The notes below the pieces were generated by a model. It saw only the letters and a program-made list of their open reading frames with translations, had not been told where the DNA came from and made no database searches. DNA of 12,852 nt from Verrucomicrobiales bacterium (GTDB taxonomy: Bacteria; Verrucomicrobiota; Verrucomicrobiia; Verrucomicrobiales; DEV007). The translations under genes were made by a program, and so were the position numbers. Below are positions 1 through 7,194 of this stretch, in pieces. Location of the stretch: contig JACETS010000062.1 of NCBI GenBank assembly GCA_013911195.1, positions 1 to 12,852 on the forward strand, written 5' to 3'. Position 1 is the stretch's first letter, and each line of letters begins with the position of its first letter.

Positions 1-102
1 GTCAATGATGACACCGTTGAAACAAACGATGTTGAGACTACTGAAAGAGCGGAGTTCACCACAATCGTAGAAGAAGTTAAAGCTATCGTATCACAGAACT
101 AA
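1..102 (+). CDS. 3' end of an unknown gene with an acidic tail (partial)
   Basis: Frame 1 is open from the first base to a TAA at 100-102, giving 33 codons and no in-frame ATG, so this should be the C-terminus of a protein that starts upstream. The visible part is rich in Asp, Glu, Thr and Val and ends in VEEVKAIVSQN, which looks like a short terminal helix. Of the other two forward frames, one stops almost at once (TGA at 6-8) and the other stops at TAG within the first 70 bases. The stop overlaps the next start codon by one base (TAATG), which suggests co-transcription and possible translational coupling with the PEP-CTERM gene. No family is recognisable from this tail. Confidence 0.6.
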   Translation, partial: VNDDTVETNDVETTERAEFTTIVEEVKAIVSQN

Positions 103-902
103 TGTTTAAATTTAAATTAACAGCAATATTAGCCTCATTAATCGCGGTTGCTTCAGTCAACGCGGTAACCATAAATTTTGATACAACGCCCTACGCGATT
201 CCATCGAGTCAACTTTCTGCAGATGCTAATGGAGTCGATGGTTGGGAATCTCAGGCCTTTTTGGGATTCGTTGTTCCCTCACCTGGTATTGGTACCAACC
301 AAGCTCTTGGTTTTGGACCTAAATATGTTTTACCTCAGAGCGCATCTGAATCCATCAAGCGCGATGTTAATTTCGCTTTAACAGGAAATGCATCTGGCAC
401 ACACATACAAGCTACTGGAACTTTCACCGCAGATGTTTTAGTCAACACTCCTGCAAATGCTTCAGGCAATGATGTGTTTGGGGTATCTTTGTATGGCAAT
501 GCTGGTAATGAAACCATCAGTTTTACCTTTGACCCTGGCAACACTGTATCTGGGCTTGCTGGTGAATTGGGAGTCAATGGTATTGCTAATGCCTTCTACA
601 ATTCTCAGTATCAATTTAAAGTATCATTTACTGGTACGGGTGGTGACTTTCAAACTTACGCTGCCTCTCTTATTGATGGCAATGGAGGAAGTTTTACTCA
701 GTACGGTCAGTTAACTTCCACTGCGATTTCGAGTATTGGTTTAACTTACGCTTTGGCAGATTCCTCAGCAGCTCTTTCAACTGCTTCTGATGGTTTTATT
801 ACAATGGATAATGCTGCTTTCTCTGCAAGTATCCCTGAACCAAGCGTTTCATTATTGTCCTTGTTTGGTGCAGGACTTTTGATCCTTCGCCGTAAGCGAT
901 AG
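102..902 (+). CDS. PEP-CTERM sorting-domain secreted protein
   Basis: This 266-residue protein is probably exported and anchored or processed at the cell surface; its molecular function is unknown. Residues 1-21 form a Sec signal peptide (Lys residues near the N-terminus, a hydrophobic core, then VNA before VTINFD). The C-terminus is a typical PEP-CTERM signal: Pro245-Glu246-Pro247, a hydrophobic segment at about 248-262, and a basic RRKR end. The middle is rich in Gly, Ser, Thr, Asn and Phe, with repeated beta-strand-like stretches, as in many PEP-CTERM beta-sandwich proteins, and 'MDNAAF' (235-240) just before the signal recalls the FDNV/F motif often found there. In this system an exosortase cleaves near PEP, and such proteins usually occur in bacteria that make exopolysaccharide, which fits the sugar-nucleotide genes nearby. 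No Shine-Dalgarno is seen; the start overlaps the upstream stop. An intrinsic terminator follows. Confidence 0.88.
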   Translation: MFKFKLTAILASLIAVASVNAVTINFDTTPYAIPSSQLSADANGVDGWESQAFLGFVVPSPGIGTNQALGFGPKYVLPQSASESIKRDVNFALTGNASGTHIQATGTFTADVLVNTPANASGNDVFGVSLYGNAGNETISFTFDPGNTVSGLAGELGVNGIANAFYNSQYQFKVSFTGTGGDFQTYAASLIDGNGGSFTQYGQLTSTAISSIGLTYALADSSAALSTASDGFITMDNAAFSASIPEPSVSLLSLFGAGLLILRRKR

Positions 903-920
903 TCTTTAACAATTTTATCA

Positions 921-953
921 CCCCGAATCGGTTTAACCGGTTCGGGGTTTTTT
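921..953 (+). terminator. Intrinsic terminator of the PEP-CTERM gene
   Basis: An inverted repeat spans 921-947: CCCCGAA pairs with TTCGGGG, then a T-G wobble and CGG/CCG close on a TTTAA loop. Six T residues (948-953), followed by ATTTT, come directly after the stem. It begins 18 bp after the stop codon. On the minus strand the stem is not followed by a T tract, so it should act mainly on plus-strand transcripts although the ugd gene converges on it. Confidence 0.9.
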
Positions 954-992
954 ATTTTCAAGGTGTTAATCGGTGTAATTTAAATCCGAGAT

Positions 993-2375
993 CTATATGG
1001 ATTTACCGATGGCGCGAACTTCAAAACCAATGTCCTTTAATTTTTGATGATCAAGAATATTTCTTCCATCAAATATCCAAGCTGGCTTTTTCATTATTTC
1101 GAATGCCTCTTCAAAATTAATCTCTTTAAATTCATCCCACTCTGTTAAAATAATAACGGCATTAGCATTTTGGAAAGTTTCTGCTGAGCCAGCACATAAG
1201 TTGATATTAGGATTGCCTTTTTGAACTCCTAAATTTTCGAATATTTTTTCTGATTCCACCTTAGGGTCATATATATTGAGAGTCGCTCTTTCTTCGAGAA
1301 GTCTTTTACAGATGTCTATAGCAGGTGATTTCCTAGTGTCATTAGTATCCTTCTTAAAGGCAAACCCTAGTACCGATATCACTTTGTCGTTAATAGTATT
1401 AAAAAAAGCATCAACGACTTGATCTGCGAAACGCCTTTTTTGCCAATCATTGATTTTTAAAACAGATTCCCAGTACTGGGCAACCTCGGGGAGTCCAAAG
1501 TGCTCACAGAGGTACACTAAATTTAAAATATCTTTCTCAAAGCATGAGCCTCCAAAACCTATCGACGCTTTCAAGAATTTGGGGCCGATTCTTGAATCTG
1601 CTCCGATAGCACGAGCTACTTCATCAACATCTGCCTCGGTTTGTTCACAAAGAGCTGAAATACTGTTTATTGATGACACTCTCTGAGCTAAGAACGCATT
1701 CGCCACAAGTTTTGAAAGTTCTGAAGACCAAAGATTGGTTCTAATGATTCTATCGTCTGGCACCCAAGTTTGGTATATCGATGCCAGAGTCTCAATAGAT
1801 TTCAGTCCCTCTGGCGTTTGTTCTCCTCCAATGAGTACCCTGTCAGGATTTTCTAAATCTGAAATGGCTGTGCCTTCGGCAAGAAATTCCGGATTTGACA
1901 AGACTTGGTGATTTAATGATTTATCATAAGCTTCGAAAACCGAACGTATCGCCTCAGCTGTTCTTACCGGAATGGTACTTTTTTCTACGACGATTTTAGG
2001 TTCCTTTGCATGTTCGGCAATTGTCCTTGCTACCGCCTCGACATATTTTAGATCGGCTGCCCGATGGGCTCCATGTCCATATGTTTTTGTGGGTGTATTA
2101 ACGGATATGAAAATGATATCTGCGTCAACGATTGCTTCATCAATTTTGGTAGAGAAGAAAAGGTTCTTGTCACGCGATTCTTTTACAATTTGATCTAAGC
2201 CAGGTTCATAGATTGGCAATTGATCTGAATTCCAATCTGAGATCCTTTCCTCGTTGATATCAACAATATCAATTCTGATTTCTGGGCATTTACTCGCAAT
2301 AACCGACATGGTTGGCCCTCCAACATATCCAGCACCAACACAGCAAATTCTTTTTACCTTATTTTCTTCGCTCAT
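993..2375 (-). CDS. ugd: UDP-glucose 6-dehydrogenase, animal-type
   Basis: The enzyme oxidises UDP-glucose to UDP-glucuronate with two NAD+ in the cytoplasm. The 460-residue protein has an N-terminal Rossmann motif GAGYVG (14-19), a central dimerisation region and a C-terminal UDP-binding domain. The catalytic Cys278 lies in GFGGSCFEKD, with Glu163 (NPEFLAEG), Lys222 and Asn226 (SELSKLVANAFLAQR) and Asp282. Each sits two residues after the human UGDH counterpart as I recall it (E161, K220, N224, C276, D280). Segments such as RAADLKY, NPDRVLIGG, SSINSISALCE, KDILNLVYLCE and LGFAFKKDT match the animal enzyme rather than the shorter E. coli Ugd. It lies 33 bp downstream of the UDP-glucuronate decarboxylase gene on the same strand, so it is probably the second gene of a UDP-xylose operon. 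The ATG at 2375 lacks a nearby Shine-Dalgarno; an AAGGGG lies too far upstream to serve. Confidence 0.95.
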   Translation of the reverse strand: MSEENKVKRICCVGAGYVGGPTMSVIASKCPEIRIDIVDINEERISDWNSDQLPIYEPGLDQIVKESRDKNLFFSTKIDEAIVDADIIFISVNTPTKTYGHGAHRAADLKYVEAVARTIAEHAKEPKIVVEKSTIPVRTAEAIRSVFEAYDKSLNHQVLSNPEFLAEGTAISDLENPDRVLIGGEQTPEGLKSIETLASIYQTWVPDDRIIRTNLWSSELSKLVANAFLAQRVSSINSISALCEQTEADVDEVARAIGADSRIGPKFLKASIGFGGSCFEKDILNLVYLCEHFGLPEVAQYWESVLKINDWQKRRFADQVVDAFFNTINDKVISVLGFAFKKDTNDTRKSPAIDICKRLLEERATLNIYDPKVESEKIFENLGVQKGNPNINLCAGSAETFQNANAVIILTEWDEFKEINFEEAFEIMKKPAWIFDGRNILDHQKLKDIGFEVRAIGKSI

Positions 2376-2408
2376 TTCATTATTTAATATTGGCGATCGT
2401 AATACCCC

Positions 2409-3344
2409 TTAATTTATATTTATTCGTTTTCGAAAATAGGCAATTGTTTTATCTAAACCATCATTTAGCGTGATTCTGGGCTCCCATCCCAATTGCTTTT
2501 TCGCAACAGAAATGTCAGGTTGCCTTTGCAATGGATCATCTCCAGGGAGAGGATGCATGGAGATTTTAGAAGTACTTCCTGTTTTCTTAAGGATTGTCTC
2601 GGCTAACTCCAGAATAGTGAACTCCCCTGGATTGCCAATATTTACAGGGCCAGTAAAGTTAGAGTGATCCATTAATTTAATTAATCCATCCACTAACTCA
2701 TCTACGTAACAGAAAGAGCGAGTTTGTTTCCCGTCACCATATATTGTTATATTTTCTCCCTTTATGGCCTGAACAATAAAATTAGAAACGACTCTACCGT
2801 CGTCAGGTAGCATTCTAGGACCGTAGGTATTAAATATTCGAGCTACTCTAATATCGATATTTTTTTCTCTATGATAATCGAAGAATAAAGTCTCAGCACA
2901 ACGTTTACCTTCATCGTAACAAGCTCGGATTCCGATGGGATTGACATTTCCTTTGTAAGTTTCGGGCTGTGGGTGAATTTCAGGATCTCCATAAACCTCG
3001 GAAGTTGATGCCTGCAAGACTCTTGCCTGATTTCGTTGGGCGAGACCCAAACAATTCATGGCTCCTAGGAAAGAAGTTTTTATCGTTTTAATAGGGTTAT
3101 ACTGATAGTGGGGTGGAGATGCAGGACATGCGAGGTTGTAAATTCTATCAACTTTGAACTCCAAATGATCAATTACATCTTGTTCAACAAAACTAAATTT
3201 TGGATTGTCCATCAAATGCTTGATGTTTTCCTCTGTTCCTGTGAAGTAATTATCAAGACAAATAACGCTATGACCATCCTCAATGAGGCGGTCACAAAGA
3301 TGTGAGCCTAGGAACCCGGCCCCCCCTGTCACAAGTACATTCAT
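2409..3344 (-). CDS. uxs: UDP-glucuronate decarboxylase (UDP-xylose synthase)
   Basis: This extended short-chain dehydrogenase converts UDP-glucuronate to UDP-xylose and CO2, cycling NAD+ through a 4-keto intermediate. The 311-residue protein starts at once with the NAD motif TGGAGFLG (6-13). It carries the UXS signature ACPASPPHYQYNP (72-84), the catalytic STSEVYGDP (113-121, with Thr114 and Glu116) and YxxxK as Tyr143/Lys147 in ACYDEGKR. RIFNTYGPRM (169-178) and YGDGKQTRSFCYVDE (202-216) follow. PASPPHYQ and YDEGKR separate UXS from dTDP-glucose dehydratases and UDP-glucose epimerases. Soluble bacterial forms have about this length, without the membrane stem of animal UXS. It precedes ugd in the same direction, so substrate-making and substrate-using enzymes are co-expressed. 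The ATG at 3344 has only AT-rich sequence upstream and no Shine-Dalgarno. Confidence 0.94.
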   Translation of the reverse strand: MNVLVTGGAGFLGSHLCDRLIEDGHSVICLDNYFTGTEENIKHLMDNPKFSFVEQDVIDHLEFKVDRIYNLACPASPPHYQYNPIKTIKTSFLGAMNCLGLAQRNQARVLQASTSEVYGDPEIHPQPETYKGNVNPIGIRACYDEGKRCAETLFFDYHREKNIDIRVARIFNTYGPRMLPDDGRVVSNFIVQAIKGENITIYGDGKQTRSFCYVDELVDGLIKLMDHSNFTGPVNIGNPGEFTILELAETILKKTGSTSKISMHPLPGDDPLQRQPDISVAKKQLGWEPRITLNDGLDKTIAYFRKRININ

Positions 3345-3543
3345 AATTAATTAACTTAAGCTAATTCTGAAGATAATAAATCATAGTAGAAACTTATAGA
3401 TTTAGTGTTTATCGACAAATTAGACCTAAAGAATAAAAAAAAACCTATAATAGACTAGCAAGATCATTATTAGACTTGGCATAGTTATTATAAAGAGTAC
3501 CTATATTTGTATACTTCCTCTAAAACAATCATCTGGTTTAAAA
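3345..3543. promoter_or_regulatory. Divergent regulatory region between uxs-ugd and the wbpA-type operon
   Basis: This 199-bp AT-rich region must hold the starts of both divergent operons. On the plus strand there is a perfect TATAAT at 3446-3451, about 90 bp before the start codon at 3544, but no good -35 hexamer at 16-18 bp. TAGAC followed by C or T occurs three times on the plus strand, at 3421, 3451 and 3471, that is 30 and 20 bp apart. The copies sit around the expected -35, just after the -10, and downstream of the likely start. They are candidate operator half-sites. The minus-strand promoter is not clear; a TATGAT lies within its leader without a good -35. No convincing small ORF is seen. 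Confidence 0.4.
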
Positions 3544-4866
3544 ATGAACTCTGAATTTAAAGAAAAAATTCATGACAAGACTTTTCGCTTGGGAATTGTT
3601 GGCTTGGGTTATGTCGGAATTCCTCTTTCTCTGGGATTTGCCCGCAAGGGGATAAAGGTGACTGGGTTTGATATTGATGAAAAAAAGATCGAATTACTTT
3701 CTAATGGGAAAAGTTATCTTGAGCACATTGCCTCCGAAGATATTGATGAGTGTATTAAGTCTGGTCATTTAGAACCTACTTCATGCTTTGAACAAATCAG
3801 TAATGTTGATGGCATCATACTTTGCGTTCCGACACCGCTCGATAATCATTTAGAACCAGATCTTTCGTTTGTGGAGTCTACATTAAAACACATTGTTCCA
3901 TACTTGAAAGAGGGACAAATTCTTTCTCTCGAAAGCACAACCTATCCTGGTACTACAACTGAAGTAGTTCAGCCCATCATTGAATCAAGGGGGCTTAAAG
4001 TTGGTGAGTCAATATCATTAGTTTATTCACCTGAGAGGGAGGATCCTGGTAATGAAAGTTATGCCTCTGTGGATATACCAAAAATTTTAGGAGGTGTTAC
4101 TCAAGATTGTCTTCAAAAAGGAATCGAAATGTATGCTTTGGTTTTTCCTCAAGTTGTTCAAGTTAGTTCGACTGCTGTCGCAGAGTTTACAAAGTTGCTC
4201 GAAAATATATATCGGTCTGTAAATATAGGACTCGTTAATGAAATGAAGGTCGTTGCGACTAAAATGGGTATTGATATCTGGGAGGTCATAGAGGCTGCTA
4301 AAACTAAACCCTTCGGATTCAAAGCCTTTTATCCTGGCCCGGGTTTGGGTGGGCATTGTATACCAATCGATCCTTTTTATCTGACTTGGAAAGCAAAAGA
4401 ATATGGAGTAAATACAAAATTTATTGAACTGGCCGGTGAGATCAATCGTGGAATGCCTCAGTTCGTTATTGATGCTACTGCTGATGCCCTCAATAAGAGA
4501 AAAAAACCGATCAACGGCAGTAAAATTTTGATCATAGGCTTAGCCTATAAAGCGAACGTTGATGATATGCGAGAATCCCCGGCTTTTTATCTCATGGATG
4601 CCCTAAAAAACTGTGGTGCTGAGGTTGGGTACTTTGATCCTTATATTCCAAAGATTCCTGTTACTCGAGAGCACGGTAATTGGACAGGGTTGGAATCAAT
4701 TGAATGGGAAGAAGGCGTGATTTCTGATTATGACTGCGTCATTATAGCGACGGCTCATGAAAGAATTGATTTTTCTGACTTAGCTAAGTGGTCAGATTGT
4801 ATTGTTGATACCAGAAACGCGATGAAAAGCATTAATACGTCTGAAGGTCAGGTTACAAAAGCATGA
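3544..4866 (+). CDS. wbpA: Nucleotide-sugar dehydrogenase, WbpA-type UDP-N-acetylhexosamine 6-dehydrogenase
   Basis: The enzyme probably oxidises UDP-GlcNAc (possibly UDP-GalNAc) at C6 to the uronic acid, using two NAD+. The 440-residue protein has a Rossmann motif GLGYVG (20-25) and the paired motif FDIDEKK (42-48). It also has YSPEREDPGN (161-170), typical of WbpA-type enzymes, Lys217 and Asn221 in FTKLLEN, and catalytic Cys272 in GPGLGGHCIPIDP. A C-terminal UDP-binding domain contains GLAYKANVDDMRESP (332-346). The GGHCIP cysteine motif and SPERE separate it from the UDP-glucose enzyme at 993-2375, which has GGSCFEKD. Its stop overlaps the next start by 4 bp (ATGA), indicating a translationally coupled pair. 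The start is preceded by A-rich sequence without Shine-Dalgarno. The substrate hexosamine cannot be decided from sequence alone; the dehydrogenase family call is firm. Confidence 0.88.
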   Translation: MNSEFKEKIHDKTFRLGIVGLGYVGIPLSLGFARKGIKVTGFDIDEKKIELLSNGKSYLEHIASEDIDECIKSGHLEPTSCFEQISNVDGIILCVPTPLDNHLEPDLSFVESTLKHIVPYLKEGQILSLESTTYPGTTTEVVQPIIESRGLKVGESISLVYSPEREDPGNESYASVDIPKILGGVTQDCLQKGIEMYALVFPQVVQVSSTAVAEFTKLLENIYRSVNIGLVNEMKVVATKMGIDIWEVIEAAKTKPFGFKAFYPGPGLGGHCIPIDPFYLTWKAKEYGVNTKFIELAGEINRGMPQFVIDATADALNKRKKPINGSKILIIGLAYKANVDDMRESPAFYLMDALKNCGAEVGYFDPYIPKIPVTREHGNWTGLESIEWEEGVISDYDCVIIATAHERIDFSDLAKWSDCIVDTRNAMKSINTSEGQVTKA

Positions 4867-5807
4867 GAATAGCAGTCATTGGCGCTGGCAATTGGGGTAG
4901 GAATTTGGTCCATAACCTCAGCGATATGGATGTTTTATCTCATGTGGTTGAGCAGAAAGTCGATCACTTAAAAGAGATTTCTAGCCAATTTTCAGAAGTC
5001 GAATGTCTCGATAGTTTTGATGTATTATTGGAATCAAATATAGATGCAGTGGCTATAGCAACTCCGGCTCAGTCACACTACGAAATTGCTTCAGCTTTCC
5101 TTAAAGCTGGCAAGGATGTGTTCATCGAAAAACCGATGACTCTTTGTAGTAAAGAAGCCAGTGAATTGGTTGATATCGCCAAACTTAACAATTCAATTTT
5201 AATGGTCGGTCATATGTTACTCTATCAGCCTGCCATTCAATTTATTAAAACATATTTGGAAGAAGGTCATATTGGTCAAATCTATCATCTCCATCAAGAG
5301 CGCTTGAAATTGGGACGGGTAAGATCAAAAGAAAATGTGATATGGAGTCTAGGAGTTCATGACATTGCCGTCCTTCTTTATTTAGCGGGATCGGCTCCTG
5401 AGGAAATACAGTGCTCCGGACATTCAGGCGTCCAAGAGCAAATCCAAGATGATGCCTATGTTCATATGACTTTTCAATCTGGAACAAAGGGCCATCTTCA
5501 CAGTTCTTGGATTTGGCCTGAAAACTCCAGATGCATGAGGATTATCGGTAGTAAAGGAATGCTCGTTTACGATGAAATGAAGCAGACAGTGACTTTGCAC
5601 AAAAAGAGAATAGGGGAAGATCTAGAAAATATTGATGAAGGTGAAGAGACTTTATTTGAGGGATCAGCCCAACCGCTTAGGTTAGAAATGGAACATTTTG
5701 TTCATTGTATCAAAACACGTGAGACTCCGATATCTGATGGATTGAGCGGCTTAGCCGTGATTCGAGTCCTTGAATCTCTCGAGCTTAAAAATGAAAAAAA
5801 TAATTAA
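4863..5807 (+). CDS. Gfo/Idh/MocA-family oxidoreductase, probably acting on a UDP-sugar acid
   Basis: This NAD(P)-dependent oxidoreductase has 314 residues. The N-terminal Rossmann motif GAGNWG is at 7-12, the family motif EKP at 89-91 with catalytic Lys90, and GVHD at 164-167 (His166, Asp167) in the C-terminal alpha/beta domain. It overlaps the upstream dehydrogenase by 4 bp, so it probably uses that product; oxidation at C3 of UDP-HexNAc uronic acid, as done by WbpB/WlbA, is the natural proposal. However, the region around ENVIWSLGVHD does not resemble the corresponding GVHF region of Pseudomonas WbpB, so it belongs to another subgroup and the substrate is open. The acetyltransferase and aminotransferase (WbpD and WbpE type) that usually complete a diamino-uronate pathway are absent here. 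AGG at 4850-4852 may serve as a weak Shine-Dalgarno. Confidence 0.75.
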   Translation: MRIAVIGAGNWGRNLVHNLSDMDVLSHVVEQKVDHLKEISSQFSEVECLDSFDVLLESNIDAVAIATPAQSHYEIASAFLKAGKDVFIEKPMTLCSKEASELVDIAKLNNSILMVGHMLLYQPAIQFIKTYLEEGHIGQIYHLHQERLKLGRVRSKENVIWSLGVHDIAVLLYLAGSAPEEIQCSGHSGVQEQIQDDAYVHMTFQSGTKGHLHSSWIWPENSRCMRIIGSKGMLVYDEMKQTVTLHKKRIGEDLENIDEGEETLFEGSAQPLRLEMEHFVHCIKTRETPISDGLSGLAVIRVLESLELKNEKNN

Positions 5808-5850
5808 GCTGTTATTCATCTATCCTCAATTGCCTCTATTCTGCCAAAAA

Positions 5851-5892
5851 TAGGGGAATTATTGTCTATTTCAGCCGAGTTTTCCCTAATCT
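5851..5892 (+). terminator. Possible weak terminator after the oxidoreductase gene
   Basis: TAGGGGAA (5851-5858) pairs with TTTCCCTA (5881-5888), eight pairs including one G-T wobble, around a long 22-nt loop, followed by ATCTTTT. The loop length and short T tract make it weak. It lies 43 bp after the stop codon and would separate the sugar-nucleotide pair from the atp operon. Confidence 0.3.
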
Positions 5893-5925
5893 TTTAAATA
5901 AGTTAAAAATTAAAGCAAATTGCCT

Positions 5926-5953
5926 TTGAAAAAAAAATGATCAGTGATTAAAT
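5926..5953 (+). promoter_or_regulatory. Candidate sigma-70-like promoter for the atp operon
   Basis: TTGAAA (5926-5931) and TTAAAT (5948-5953) are separated by 16 bp, in the 217-bp gap (5808-6024) before atpB. The match is moderate and the region is AT-rich, so chance matches are likely. The rest of the gap holds the possible terminator above and an AT-rich inverted repeat at 5970-5988; I see no small gene such as atpI or atpZ there. Confidence 0.25.
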
Positions 5954-6024
5954 GCCATCGAAATTTTTATTAAAATTAACTATTTTAACTAAGAAATTCA
6001 TCGACTAGGATTCATCATAAAACA

Positions 6025-6879
6025 ATGCTATCACCCTCACTAACGACGCAAACTTTGGAATCATTCGTTCCCGATATACTAGCGGTTTCGATGAGTGCAC
6101 AAAATTTGTTTGGGTTACCATGGTTCACTAACTCTACTTTGGTTGCATTAGTTGTTCTTGTGCTTGTTCTCACTGCTTTCAGGAAGGCTACAAAAAATAT
6201 GCAGCTTGTGCCTTCTGGCTTTCAAAATTTATTCGAAGCGCTGATTGAGCTTCTTTACGACAACGTGGAACAGATAGTTGGTCCTAAAGTGGCCAAGCAA
6301 TGCTTTCATCTAATTCTTACTATTTTCGTATACGTGTTAGTTGCTAACTGGTTTGGGCTTTTACCAGGTGTCGGTACTATTGGTGGAATGAATAGTGATG
6401 GCTATGTCGTAGAGCCTCTAATCCGCCCGGCCACCGCAGATTTAAACATGACACTTGGAATAGCATTAAGTTTCATGGTTTTGTGGATAATCCTAACAGT
6501 TAAAGAAGCAGGTATTATCGGATTTTTAAAGCATACATTTTGTCCTCCTGGAGGGATTGTGGGTTTCATGAAGTACGCTCTGATACCACTCTTTATGTTT
6601 GTTGGAGTTATTGAGGTGGTTTCTATCGCATTAAGACCAGTTTCATTATCGCTCCGACTTTTTGGAAATGTTTTTGCTGGAGAAACTTTATTGCACGAAA
6701 TGGGTGGTTTAGTTAAAGCTGGTGGACCGATAGTTGAGTTCATCTGCAGGGTTTTAGTCCCTCTACCTTTTTATTTCATGGAAATACTAGTCGGTGCACT
6801 TCAAGCAATGGTATTTGCACTTTTATGTACTATTTATATTCAACTTTCAACCGCGCATGATGAGGAGGAAGGGCATTAA
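6025..6879 (+). CDS. atpB: F1Fo ATP synthase subunit a
   Basis: Subunit a forms the two proton half-channels of Fo in the inner membrane, next to the c-ring. The 284-residue protein has several hydrophobic segments (about 36-52, 95-113, 142-158, 183-204, 241-273). The hallmark SLSLRLFGN places the essential arginine at 211 (E. coli Arg210). Glu220 matches E. coli Glu219 and Gln260 matches Gln252. Glu253 occupies the place of E. coli His245, so both positions of this covarying pair are acidic here. It opens the operon, 77 bp before atpE, as in most bacteria. No Shine-Dalgarno precedes the ATG (AT-rich context with AAAACA). The tail is acidic and His-ending (DEEEGH). Confidence 0.96.
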   Translation: MLSPSLTTQTLESFVPDILAVSMSAQNLFGLPWFTNSTLVALVVLVLVLTAFRKATKNMQLVPSGFQNLFEALIELLYDNVEQIVGPKVAKQCFHLILTIFVYVLVANWFGLLPGVGTIGGMNSDGYVVEPLIRPATADLNMTLGIALSFMVLWIILTVKEAGIIGFLKHTFCPPGGIVGFMKYALIPLFMFVGVIEVVSIALRPVSLSLRLFGNVFAGETLLHEMGGLVKAGGPIVEFICRVLVPLPFYFMEILVGALQAMVFALLCTIYIQLSTAHDEEEGH

Positions 6880-6956
6880 ACGATAACAATTTTAGTGTTG
6901 TGACCATGCAAAGTCAGTGGGCGGCACCGAAACAAATACAAACCAAATAATAAAAA

Positions 6957-7187
6957 ATGATATTAGAAACATTATCACTACTAGCTGAAATCAACGGTTC
7001 AATTACACTTGGACTCGCTGGTCTTGGCGCTGGAATTGGCATTGGATTAGTAGGACTTGGTGCTTCACAAGCTACCGGTCGTAACCCTGGTGCTTCTGGT
7101 AAGATTCTTACAATTTCCATTGTTGCGATGGCCTTGGCTGAGGCGATTGCGATTTATGGATTGATTCTAGCCTTCCAAGGAAATTAA
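6957..7187 (+). CDS. atpE: F1Fo ATP synthase subunit c
   Basis: This is the rotor-ring proteolipid that carries protons across the membrane. The 76-residue protein is two transmembrane helices joined by the polar loop GRNPG (41-45). Helix 1 has five alternating glycines (22, 24, 26, 28, 30) for tight helix packing. Helix 2 carries the ion-binding carboxylate Glu62 in MALAEAIAIYG. Sodium-type c subunits usually have a helix-1 Gln and Ser/Thr next to the Glu; here the neighbour is Ala63 and no Gln lies in the helix-1 core, so proton coupling is inferred. The length is usual for the family. The ATG follows an A-rich run without Shine-Dalgarno. A strong stem-loop follows the gene before atpF, which may help set the high c-subunit yield. 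Confidence 0.96.
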   Translation: MILETLSLLAEINGSITLGLAGLGAGIGIGLVGLGASQATGRNPGASGKILTISIVAMALAEAIAIYGLILAFQGN

Positions 7188-7194
7188 TTCATTA

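Noticed and set aside
921..947. Bidirectional terminator also serving ugd
   Set aside because: On the minus strand the stem is followed by TGATAAAATTG, not a T tract, so only plus-strand termination is supported.
746..961. Minus-strand frame over the end of the PEP-CTERM gene and its terminator
   Set aside because: It reads through the terminator hairpin and antisense to the PEP-CTERM tail; no start context or family resemblance.
5828..5925. AATTGCCT occurring twice (5828 and 5918)
   Set aside because: Two copies of an 8-mer 90 bp apart without symmetry or context are weak evidence for a site.
5970..5988. TTAAAAT/ATTTTAA inverted repeat upstream of atpB as an operator
   Set aside because: The region is low-complexity AT-rich DNA in which such palindromes arise readily; no second copy supports it.
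6402..6743. 113-codon open frame on the minus strand inside atpB
   Set aside because: It is antisense to conserved membrane segments of subunit a and has no recognisable domain.
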